Positions 43,604 to 53,724 of a DNA stretch of 64,000 nt are shown piece after piece. Where the stretch lies: NCBI RefSeq assembly GCF_030272615.1, contig NC_081409.1, forward strand, positions 654,814,468 through 654,878,467, in the 5' to 3' direction. This DNA is from Cryptomeria japonica. Its lineage: Eukaryota > Streptophyta > Pinopsida > Cupressales > Cupressaceae. A program made the position numbers and the translations under genes. The notes below the pieces were generated by a model. That model had not been told where the DNA came from. It ran no database searches and saw nothing but the letters and a program-made list of their open reading frames with translations. The stretch's first letter is position 1, and each line of letters begins with the position of its first letter.

Positions 43604-45763
43604 AGAGTAATTGTCTATCCAAATGATACAATGGTGTACTAGGTAAATATTAGGTGTCTATAGATACTACCATTATAGATGAGTGTATGAGGAACAAGTG
43701 TTATTTTTGAGTTGTAGAGAAATATGTAATGGATATGGGTCAATAAATAACTTATTTATAAAAGTATTTTGAAGATTATAATTTTAGATTAGATTAGTTA
43801 AATGGACTAGAGAGGCAAACATAAATAAATGTCTAGAAATATTTGCAATGAATCAACTAAGACAAAAGACAACAAATTACTAATCTAGAATTCAAATTTT
43901 TACATAAAAATGGTACTATTATTTTAAATAAAATGAGATTCATTTTATTTTAAAACTTAATTTATTCTTTCCTTCAATATAAGTGCTTAAAATAATAAAT
44001 AAATAAATATTTATAAATCGCATTCAACTCATTGCTAACACACGAGTTCCTATTTAAAGTGGTTCCCATCTTCTAGGATAAAAATACGAATTTCTAGATT
44101 ACTAATAAAAGTGCACAAAGTCAACTCATTGCTAATACATGAGTTAGTTTTTTAAAAGAAAAGTCAAAGTCTATAATTAAATGGATTTGTTTTTTTATGA
44201 TAGACTTAAAAAAGAGCAATTGCATGGAATTTTAAAGCAACTAGCTACGAATTGTCACTAGAGAATTTTCCTTTTTCGTTACACTCTAAAGGGAGATTCA
44301 TAGAAGGAATCATTCCTTTGTTATTATTTTTTTTAGTTTTATAAAGTGCATGTGATCCACAATAGTCTTGTTAAAAGGGATTTAAAAAAAAAAACCAAAT
44401 TCTATTGCAAGTGTATTGTTGCCATTGTTATCAAATTACATTAATTAATAAAAAAATAAATTTCTTTAATTTTTTTATAGTTGTATTTCTTTTTATATCT
44501 TTCATGTTGATTATTTGAAAAAAAATTATGAAAATTTTTAATAAAATATATATTTTGAATGAGTTATTGAAATAATAACATGTTAAATATATTAATTTGG
44601 TGCATTCATTTTTATTGCTCATATAAACCTCTTTTCAATCTTGCATATGTAGTATGATTGATTAAGTTAAAATCGATCAAATATTGTGAGTTATGAGATT
44701 TTTCAAATTTTTCTTATAAAAGATTGAAGTCTAAATATTAAACTCTTTTTAATTTTTATCTTGGAAACTCAATTCTCTTATGCCATTTTTTAATAAATTA
44801 AAAAAGTACTATTACATCAACAATTTATCAAATCTAAAAATATAAAATATAAAAAATAAAATAAAAAACATAAAAATGATTTCATAGAAGTGAAGAACAA
44901 CTTTTCACATTAATCAAAACAATCAAATCAACAAAGACTGCTAGAACAAATAGACCAGTTGACAAGCTAAATCTACCCAATATATTTTTTACTCAATTGA
45001 TAGAACCATGGAGTTAACTAAACACATAGATTAAGTTATCTTTTTAAGAGAGGTGGGGTGATTCCATTCCAATTAAATCTGTGTATACTCATTAGATCAT
45101 GCATTTTATATACTCATTTTTCAATTTAGTTTTTGGCTTTAAAAATCCTAGCATGAATGAAAAACCTCATCCATCCTAGTCTCTTTTGTGTTTGGACCAA
45201 TGGCTCCCTTACTTCCAAAAGACTCGTGTTTTTGTTCTTCATTGCACAATTGAATTTCAAGGAATTTTGACTAGACGTGCCAAAACTAAAAATTAAGTAG
45301 ATGTTGGAAGTGGGTCCCCAAATAAATAACTGACACATTAATTACAATATGTCAAAAAAAAATGACAAATAAATATAATACTCTTATCTAAAAAACTTAA
45401 TTTTATTTTATATCAAATAGTATCTCAAAATACTTAATTTTATTTGGCATCGAATAAATTTTACCAACCCTACCACACACACTAAGCAACATATTAAACT
45501 TAGAGAATGTTAGTCAACTTTCAGTGTTTAACATATAAGTGTAGAAGTCAAAGCTTAATCTGTGTGCTTTAAGCCATCCATTAAATAGACTAAATTTCAA
45601 ATCGTCGTAACTAAATTTAAAATCATTGTACCGAAATTTAATTTAAGCTAAAATTTCCAGTCCTTGTACTTCCAAAAAAATTGAATAAGACTAAGCTGCA
45701 GAAACTCACAATAAAACAGCATTAAACATACAGGCTGTTTAAGCCTTTAAATCCCAAAGAGAA
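43604..45763. other. AT-rich intergenic stretch
   Basis: 2.1 kb, very A/T-rich with many homopolymer runs and only short meaningless frames. No transposon domain seen. The last few hundred bases would contain the promoter of the acidic gene if that gene is real. No convincing TATA box stands out. Confidence 0.5.
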
Positions 45764-45836
45764 ATGGTTATGGTGAAAGAAGAACAAGATGATGACGACA
45801 ATCAAGAACATGATAACGAACAAGAAGATTGCAACG
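45764..45836 (+). other. Possible first exon of the acidic gene
   Basis: ATG at 45764 opens a short acidic frame (MVMVKEEQDDDDNQEHDNE) that ends at a good donor, AACG followed by GTAACT at 45837. The composition matches the downstream ORF. The phase does not join directly to the acceptors at 46135 or 46168, so at least one more exon (perhaps around 45940-46000) would be needed. Tentative. Confidence 0.35.
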
Positions 45837-46178
45837 GTAACTTACATTTAGGGGACGAATTTAACGGCCACATGACCGTCAAAAATTGACTGTCAAAAGG
45901 GAATCGAAACTGATTCGAACTCGATTATTTGTGATTGGAGATTTCTGAGCAGCTCAAACTCCAATCCAATGAGCTTTGTAAGAACCTACATGTCGTACCT
46001 CCAAATTCCTTTAATGAATAAGGCATGTAACCTTTTCAGAGTTTATACCTGCAATGATGAATTTGTTCTTTATTGTCTTTTATTAGGCTAACTCTGTCTG
46101 CTTAGGGTATTAACAAATCCCTTGTTTGTTAGCAGGTCACAGTCTGTAGTCCTTTCTCCGCCATTGCAGTTTAAGAAT

Positions 46179-47381
46179 ATGTTATACTCTGATATGGTCA
46201 AAATGGGCAATTCATGTGATTCTGAGACTGGAAAAATTGTGGGTTCCGGCTCCTCGACAGATCGGAGCGGAAACAATGGAGATAAAGAGGAACTCGATCA
46301 TAAGGGACAAGGTCGTGAAGAACAACAATCGGCAACAGCAAGGGATGATGATGAAGAAGAGCATAGTAATGAAGATAAGCCGAAAGATGATGATGCAGAA
46401 ATGGACAATTTTAGAGATAATCAAGCTGAAGATTATGTGGCAGATGATAAAGAAGTTAATGAAGAAGAAGAATTTGATGAAAAAGATGATACAGAAGAGA
46501 AAAATGCTGTAGAAGAACGAGATGATGAACAAGATACAGATCGGCGGGCACAAGATGATCATGAAGAAGTAGTTGGAGAAGAAGAAAAGGATGATACAGA
46601 AGAGGAACATGCAGAAGAAGAACAAGAAACAGATACTCAAACAGAAGAAGAGGATGAGAGAGAAAATGATAGCAATCAAGATAACCCCAGCGAGAGCGAT
46701 GTAGCTATCATTGCCAGTAATATTATGAGAGAGAATTCTTTTTCTTCTGATTTCTCAATAAGTCAATACCTAAACCTGAAAAATGTAGATGAACAAGAGG
46801 GAGATCAGCAAGGAGAAGATCGATATCAAGAAGCAGAGGCTTTTTTCTGTTCTGACTTCTCAATAAGTCCATATCTAAACAGTGGATTTTACCAAGGAGA
46901 TCAGCAAGGAGGAGAGGATTCTTCGTCTTCTGACTTCTCAATAAGTCAATTCCTAAACAGTGGAGATGAACAAGAAGATGATCAGCAAGGACAAGATCGA
47001 TATCAAGAAGAAGAAGATGATGCAGAATATAATGGTGGAAAAGAAGATGATAAAGATGGAAGAGGAAAAGCAGAAAATGAGCAAGAAGATGGGGTTGATA
47101 GTAAAGAAGATGATGATAAGGAAGGTAAGCAAGAATATGACTATAACACTACCGATGCTATTGCAGAGGATGGTGAGAATGAATCAGATATAAATTTAAA
47201 GAGGGCAAGAAGTTCAGGGGGAATACAAGATCTGGATTATACGTTGAAGTCAAAAAGGCAGAGAAGATCTGAAGAAAGGGTCATCAGACACAGAAAGGTA
47301 ACCAACAAACAGATGCAGAAGATAATATTTCTAGAAGAGGATGATGATGATGATAAAAATGAAAATGAAGGAATAGATTAA
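46179..47381 (+). CDS. Highly acidic protein with three SDFSIS motifs and a basic C-terminus
   Basis: An uninterrupted frame of 400 codons from ATG 46179 to TAA 47379-47381, in a region without transposon features. It extends upstream to 46092 without stop, and acceptor-like sites (TTAGCAG at 46135, CCATTGCAG at 46168) suggest it is the main exon of a spliced gene. The protein is dominated by Glu, Asp, Gln and Lys. Three copies of SDFSIS[QP][YF]LN start at 46746, 46851 and 46929, separated by acidic DQQG-containing linkers. The C-terminus has a bipartite-like nuclear signal (KSKRQRRSEERVIRHRK) and then an Asp run. I do not recognise the family. Nuclear, chromatin- or histone-associated acidic protein is an inference from composition. 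A polyadenylation-type AATAAA follows at 47738. Confidence 0.6.
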   Translation: MLYSDMVKMGNSCDSETGKIVGSGSSTDRSGNNGDKEELDHKGQGREEQQSATARDDDEEEHSNEDKPKDDDAEMDNFRDNQAEDYVADDKEVNEEEEFDEKDDTEEKNAVEERDDEQDTDRRAQDDHEEVVGEEEKDDTEEEHAEEEQETDTQTEEEDERENDSNQDNPSESDVAIIASNIMRENSFSSDFSISQYLNLKNVDEQEGDQQGEDRYQEAEAFFCSDFSISPYLNSGFYQGDQQGGEDSSSSDFSISQFLNSGDEQEDDQQGQDRYQEEEDDAEYNGGKEDDKDGRGKAENEQEDGVDSKEDDDKEGKQEYDYNTTDAIAEDGENESDINLKRARSSGGIQDLDYTLKSKRQRRSEERVIRHRKVTNKQMQKIIFLEEDDDDDKNENEGID

Positions 47382-48399
47382 AAAGAAGCCCTCAAACTAA
47401 TTGCTGTAATGGATAATGTCCTTCGAAGAGATAATTTTTAGATATATTCAAGCTTATGGAATGTAATAATTTCGACGACCCAAAATGAGAAAATAAGTTT
47501 ATTGTTTGTTAAATGCATGAATAGCTTAATGAATTGGGTTTTAATTGGAAATTTTATTAGGCTACGGTATGTTACATGCCTAGATACACAGACGCTTAAA
47601 ATTTTTTATTTCCAGGTTACCACGTAACTCTTGACTAATGCATGATGGCTACGTTGTGTCTCTCAATTATTGTAAAAAAATTCCATGGTACTAGTATTGT
47701 TGTTGAGCTATTGTAATTTATCCCATAAGCTATAAATAATAAAGGTTTGTTTTAGATGTTTTGAAATATTTTTTACTGTAGTAAGCTGTTTCTATTGTGG
47801 GGCATGTCAATTATGTTTTTAAAAGGAAGTCTCTGTCAGGTCCCAAACAAAGAAGAAAAGGTATTCCTGCCATTACAAATCAAGGTAAATTCATCAATTG
47901 TAGTTTATTAAGTGTGATTGGGAAGGGAAAATGCCACTATATCCACCTCCTTGAAAGGAGAGATTACAGTCAATTATTTAGAGTCACCAGCTCAACATCA
48001 AGGAAGATCATGCATTTCAAAAGGATCATAAAAAATTAAAAGCCTAGTTGCCTATACAGTCGCTGCCCAAGGAAATGTTATGTCACCTTTTAAGAAAGAA
48101 ACGTGAGTCACAATGTTTTAAATCACATGGAAATCACTATAAATATGCATCATCTAAGATAGAAATCAAGAAATCGTTGTCTCTCTGACAAAGCTGCTGA
48201 CACATAATATAATGGAAAACTTCTTGTCGTTAATGTTTCAGTCACTTGATAAAGTATGTAGCGTTTGGTAAACCAACAGTCTAAAGATTGCAGCTATGTC
48301 ACTATTCAAGAAGGGGAGAGATGGGATAGAATCAGTATAGCAGATTGAATCATATCCATGTCTATAAGTAGCAACATCAAGTGCACTTAATTTTATAAA
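47382..48399 (+). other. 3' flank of the acidic gene and intergenic sequence
   Basis: Probable 3' UTR to about 47760, with AATAAA at 47738-47743. After it a short open frame at 47797-48039 without known domain and AT-rich sequence. Confidence 0.45.
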
Positions 48400-48860
48400 T
48401 ATTTTCATGGAAATGATGATAAAAGAAGGAAAAAATAAAATAAAAATTTAATATGAATAAGATATTTTGGAAGAGGAATTGATAAAAAGTTAAAAAGTGT
48501 AATGCAAAATTAATAAAAAATACAAAGCTATTAGGAAAGGAAGTTTATGAATATTTATGTGAAAATGATATTCAAAAAAAAAATTTAAGAAAGTTAAAAA
48601 GAAATATGAAGAATGGAAGTTGTTTCTTAATGTTAAAACGAATAATGAAAATTGAAGAGGTTGGAAAAAAAATCAAAGAAGAATGAAATATAAAAGTTGA
48701 AATAAAATATAGTCAATTAGAGTGACAACAAATTTCTAAGGTCCAAGCCTTTGCATTGTGATGTCTAATTTGATACAAATGACCAATGTGATATAGCAAA
48801 ATTTTCTTTAAGTACGGGCAAGGTATTATATAGCCTATTGAATTAAAATTGAGACCAAAG
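48400..48860 (+). repeat. Dispersed repeat, copy 2
   Basis: Aligns with 37100-37530 in the same orientation. It leads directly into a copia gag zinc-knuckle remnant, which suggests both copies come from the gag/leader of one copia family. Confidence 0.7.
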
Positions 48861-48879
48861 AATGAAGTTCTTGGATATG

Positions 48880-49300
48880 GAAAAGAAGATAATGTTACAA
48901 GTAATACAAGTACTCACAAGTCAGCTCAAGAAATGCAATGCTCTCATTTTCATCCTTGTATTATTTGTGGACTAAAGAATCATTCAAAAAAGATGTGTTG
49001 AAATAGAGAGTTGAAGAAACAATCCATGAATGCCTATATATAGATTAATTGAGGACAAATTGGTGTTAACTAATTGGCAAAAGGTCACAAAGTCATTCAA
49101 AATATTGTACAAACATAGATTTTTATACTTAGAACATATTACAAATCAAACAATGCTTGGATTTTTGAGCGAAGTGACTAATAAATGAAAATAATTAATG
49201 TAGGTTATTGTCTTGAAAGACATCATGCAATTTTGGAAGACTATCGACTATTTACTAGTAATAGTGAGTTTATAGGAAGACTTCAAGATTAGATCTATGT
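48880..49300 (+). pseudogene. Copia gag remnant with one zinc knuckle
   Basis: Plus-strand frame LGYGKEDNVTSNTS, then CSHFHPCIICGLKNHSKKMC with a CCHC-like knuckle (C..CGLKNHSKKMC), and further decayed text with stops. A few words of the following region (RRHHAILEDYRL-like) are not assignable. No protease active site seen. Confidence 0.5.
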
Positions 49301-50589
49301 GGATGAAAAAATCAATTCATGAGGATATTCATAAAAGAAATAGCAAAGGTGAATTTCTTAAGATCTAAGTTACAATTCAATTATTTTGGATGTTGTAGTA
49401 AAAAAATTAAGGCAAAGTATTGAAATATATTGTATTTTCTCCATGGAGATAAAAATACCCAATATTCTTTTAGACGTCACTTGAAGTATTTATTTTTGTT
49501 AGTGGATTGTTTATATTATTGGCATGCGTATGTTATGTATTTAGAAAGAGCCTTGTCATATTAAAGACCTCTATATATTATGTAGTGCCCCTCCCTTATC
49601 CCTCCTTTGTGATTGGATGAGTAAGATATTTATGAGTTTGCTTGTGCTCTTAATACTCCTTATGTCTTGTTTTATTCTTTATCTTGATATTCTCTTTGAC
49701 ATTGGTAGACATTATGATTACTTTGATAATGTTGATTCTATGTTCTAGAATAAATTTGAAGTTAGGTTTATGTGTGATACCTCTTCCATGCTTACTACTT
49801 GTGCGGTGATATCAAGTGTTAACCTTAATTCTAGTGGTCTTGTTAGGTATGGATGATGGTTTATCCTTATGAGACTTTGCTATGATGTTAAAGTTGATAT
49901 ATGCCATGTTAATATTTATGTTGCAATGGATTTTGATTATGTTCCTTTATGAATAAGCAATGAATAGGCGATGTATATTATTTTCTGGATACTAACCCAT
50001 ACTCTTAACAAATTTAGTTAGATATCAAGATGTGATTGATTACGATAGTTGAAATGCATGGAGATTGGATTCATGTATTATGTGTGTGTTCTTAATTGTG
50101 GTGTTAGGAGATTATTTCTTATTAGTCTCTTAGGAGAGACATATGATGTCACGATTTTCTTTCACCAATGTGCATGTATAGGTTGCATATGTTTTATTTG
50201 TATATGTGTGCATTTGTGATGTAGGCTTGTAGGTACAAGGCATCAACTCCACCTAGTTTCATGGGTCAGAGAATGCCTAAATAATCCTTATGGTGGTTGT
50301 GGGAAATAGCATATTGGCCCAATTAACCCAACCTATAACCTTTTCTCTATAGAAGGGAAATAACCCTTCTCATTTGGTTACCTAATTGGAATGTCATTAA
50401 GGCAATATCTGATAGCCTTAGTTAAGTTTGTATGTGGGTGTACAAGTGATTATTTATCTTTGTCACACAAACACAAACACACACATGCACATCTCTCTTA
50501 TTTGTGCTTCATTAATTCTGGCCTAAAATTTATGATGATTTATCTTCATTAAAGGTCTCTTTCTTATATTGATGATTTATCTTCATTAA
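49301..50589. other. Stretch without recognisable gene
   Basis: Decayed copia-like or unrelated sequence. A CACACAAACACA microsatellite lies at 50463-50490. A TTGATGATTTATCTTCATTA phrase is nearly repeated at 50533 and 50570. Confidence 0.4.
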
Positions 50590-50979
50590 TTTTCTGACTT
50601 AAGGATTTTCAATAGATATCCAAAGCTCTCCTAAAATTCGCTGCCTCATTGATTCTAGCCCTTCCCATCAAACTTGTGTCATCCACAAACTAAAGATGAG
50701 AGTAGGGAGATAGAGCATTGCTCCAACTCCAACCCTGAATAAGATTATGTCTCACCTGGGAAGTGAGAAATCTGCCAAGACCTTCAGCCATGAGAATAAA
50801 TAAATAAGGAGATAAAGGGTCCCCTTGCCAAAGCCCCCACGAAGTGCTAAACAATTCTGAGGGTTCCCCATTAATAAGGAGGTAGAAGGCACACAACTAA
50901 GAACCCAATTCACCCACTCTTCTCTAAAACCAAAATATAAAAGGATCTTCTGTAAGAAATGTTAAACAGTTCAAATAAT
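50590..50979 (-). pseudogene. LINE-3: LINE reverse transcriptase fragment
   Basis: Minus-strand RT of an L1-type ORF2: INGEPSELFSTSWGLWQGDP followed by LSPYLFILMAEGLGRFL. The invariant RGLRQGDP has become WGLWQGDP, both Arg to Trp, as expected from CGG to TGG decay. It is cut at 50979 by Cop-3. Distinct from LINE-1 and LINE-2 by sequence. Confidence 0.88.
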
Positions 50980-52138
50980 TGAAAGACAACTGAGAGGGGG
51001 GGTGAATCAGTTTTCAGAGATTACCGGAACCATTAGCAATTAAAACTTTAATATCGGAACACAAATCATTAATATTGGAATGCTTAAACCAAATATTGCA
51101 ATAGTAGTTAAACCAATTAAGAATAAACAATAATCACAAAATAAATACCATCCACATGACACCAAGATTTATATGTGGAAAACTTGGTAAAGGGAAAAAC
51201 CATAGTGGGAAGCCTACCCACAGTCAGATAATACTTCTGTAGTAAGTATGTGAATTACAATTGAGGGGCCTGCACTTGCAAGAAGGCCAACATCCTAGAG
51301 CGCACTGCTCATCACAAAAGGAGTCTCATTGACTACATAGAAATCCATACTATAATCTGGAGAAGTGTTGAACTGCAGAAGATAGCATCTGCTATGCCTG
51401 AGTACAATTCCAATTAATCTCAACACCGGAGGACTAAATCCTGTTACATAAACCCAATTTCCCATTCCTATATCTCTACCATGAACATTACCATTATGAT
51501 CTACAATGAGATCTTATAGTATATACAAACCCTCAACCATAAACAATCAGGTCGGCCACTAGACAATAAACCAATTACATAATTGCAAAATATGTTGGCC
51601 TTAGACCAAACAAATAATATCCAACACATAAGACATCTCAGAAATGTATCGAGAAGTCAAATCCACATGCTTCATTAAACTAGTCCATAACCTAGACCAA
51701 TCAAGACCCAATATAGGTCCATACGCTACAACAATGATCTCCATCTGCCAAGTCTTGACCATGATTACCAAAAACATCCTGAAACTCCACTAGAAGCTGC
51801 ACCAACACCACTTATACAATTCATCAAAGATCTTTATCAAAAGCTCTGCCGATGAAACCGTCACTGGAACCAGAAGCCAAGCTTCCAAGCAAACAGGATA
51901 GCATATGATCACTAGACTAAAACCAACTTACTGAATATGAACATAAGTATCATGAATAAGACAATTTCATAACCAAATCATATCGGAGTCTACTGGATCA
52001 TGTCGGATCCAAACAAACTAGAAACCACTCATCCTATTGGGACTAGAAGGGTGTCGGTAAAGCATCCAAACAACTAGTGTTGGCATCAATGACAAAAGAT
52101 CAATGCAACACATAATCAATTCCAACAAATGGCCAACA
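50980..52138 (-). repeat. Cop-3 3' LTR
   Basis: Begins TGAAAGACAACTGAGAGG and ends AATGGCCAACA at 52138 on the plus strand (minus strand TGTTGGCCATTTG). About 1159 bp, the size of the Sir-1 LTRs. The exact ends are inferred from family resemblance because only one copy is in the window. Confidence 0.7.
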
Positions 52139-52482
52139 ATATCCCACATACAGATGTAGCAATGAAGTTCTGAAACAAAGACTAAACTCCCTCTGTGAAT
52201 GATATCTCTGAAAAGCTCTGAATTATACATATATCTCTCCCCTTTCTTTTTCTTTTTCACATCAATATCTCTCCCCCTTTGACATCAATGCCAAAAATCT
52301 GAAAAAAATATCAAAGCAAAAACATACATCACTGAATCACAAAGCTGACTACTCCCCCTGAGTAGTAGCATCCCCACATCAGTTCTAGAATGGAAAATAT
52401 CTCTGATAATGCATATCAGACTGATGCCAAGCTGCATCAATTAAGTCTCTATCAGAGGGGAAGAAACTCCCAATCTATATCT
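52139..52482 (-). other. Cop-3 3' UTR
   Basis: Noncoding, with the minus-strand tract TCAAAGGGGGAGAGATATTG near 52263-52282 followed by GTGAAAAAGAAAAAG, the same phrase as in Sir-2 (42487-42520). Confidence 0.6.
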
Positions 52483-53724
52483 CTAGTACTCAAATGATTC
52501 TTTAGGAAAAGGTTTAGTGAAGATATCTGCAATTTGCTCTTTAGTGTTCACATAAACCAATCTAACTTCATTTGCTTCCACCTTTTCCTTCAAAAAGTTA
52601 TACTTGATAGATATGTGCTTTATCTTAGAATGAAATATTGGATTCTTTGATATATCAATAGCAACAAAGTTATCACAATGAATAACTATCGGTCCATCAC
52701 AATCCACCTTTATATCCTTCAACATTTGCTTCATCCATAGAACCTATGTATAGTTAGTAGCAGCAACAACATACTCAACTTTAGGAGTATATAAATAAGT
52801 ACATGATTGTTTCTTACTGATCCATGAAACCAACTTCTTTCCAAGAAATAAAGCTCCACTAGAAATAATTTTCCAGTCATCAACATCTCCAACCCAATCC
52901 ACATTTGTATATGCACATAAAGTAAAGTTATCATCCTTAGGGTACCACAAACCATATTCTAATGTACCTCACAAGTATGTAAAAATCCTTTTCACCACAC
53001 TCTCATAATTTTCTCTAGGATCACTCTAAAATATTGATACAATACAGACAACATTCATTATGTTAGGCTTAGTGTGAGTCAAATAAAGCAAACCTCCAGT
53101 CATAGATTTGTATCTTGTAGGATTTACTAGCGCAGAAACATCTTTCCTTGTCAATTTCTCACTTGTAACCATATGCTTACTTACCGGTTTAGAATCTCCC
53201 ATACAAAATTTCTTCTACAATTCCTTAGCATACTTAGTTTGATGGATGAAAATACCTTTATCAGTCTGAGCAATATGCAAACCTAGGAAAATTTCCATCT
53301 CTCCAATCATAGACATTTCAAATTCTTTCTCTATATTCTTAGAAAATTACATGCATAACATATCTTCACCTCCAAAAATAATGTCATCAACAAATACTTC
53401 AATAATCAGTATATCATCATCAGTGATTTTATAACATAAATTACTGTCAGCATTACCCTTAGTAAAACCAAGCCTCAAAAGATATTTATCCAACCTTGCA
53501 TACCAAGCTCTAGGTGCTTGTTTCAATCCATATAAAGCTTTCCTTAACCTCCAAACCATGTTTGTATCATCTGATAGTGAAAAAACACCAGGTTGCTCAA
53601 TCTAAACTTCTTCATCAAGATCCCCATTCAAAAATGCACACTTAACATCCATCTGATAAACCTTGTAGTTCTTATGAGAATCATAGGCAAGAAATAATCT
53701 TATAGCTTCAATCCTAGCTACCAG
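52483..53724 (-). pseudogene. Cop-3 reverse transcriptase and RNase H
   Basis: C-terminal pol of copia with few stops. RT (minus strand from 53724): NYKVYQMDVKCAFLNGDLDE, VWRLRKALYGLKQAPRAWYA and an intact catalytic EVFVDDIIFGG at about 53370-53400. Next come HQTKYAKEL, SVSALVNPTRYKSMTGGLLY and YLTHTKPNI. RNase H: DWVGDVDDWKIISSGALFLG, VSWISKKQSC, VEYVVAATN, HCDNFVAIDISKNPIFHSKI and EQIADIFTKPFP. It ends at 52483. RT is cut in its fingers by Gyp-3 at 53725. Confidence 0.92.

Larger units (their letters stand above)
50980..53724 (-). mobile_element. Cop-3: Ty1/copia element, 3' part
   Basis: Minus-strand copia with LTR (50980-52138), a 3' UTR with two purine tracts, RNase H (52483-52960) and RT (53100-53724). 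It is broken in RT by Gyp-3, whose other end lies outside the window, so the rest of Cop-3 should reappear to the right. Its layout of two purine tracts before the LTR matches Sir-2. Confidence 0.85.

Noticed and set aside
44431-44622. Short Ile/Lys/Asn-rich frame in the AT-rich stretch
   Set aside because: Composition-driven, no domain, no neighbours to support it.
46212-46679. 155-codon Phe/Ile/Cys-rich open frame opposite the acidic gene
   Set aside because: Antisense of GAA/GAT-rich codons reads as TTC/ATC and is open by composition. The sense frame is longer, has an ATG and ordered motif repeats.
45764-47381. Full exon model for the acidic gene
   Set aside because: The best donor (45837) and the best acceptors (46135, 46168) are out of phase with each other. 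An additional exon around 45940-46000 is possible but cannot be proved, so no joined model is given.
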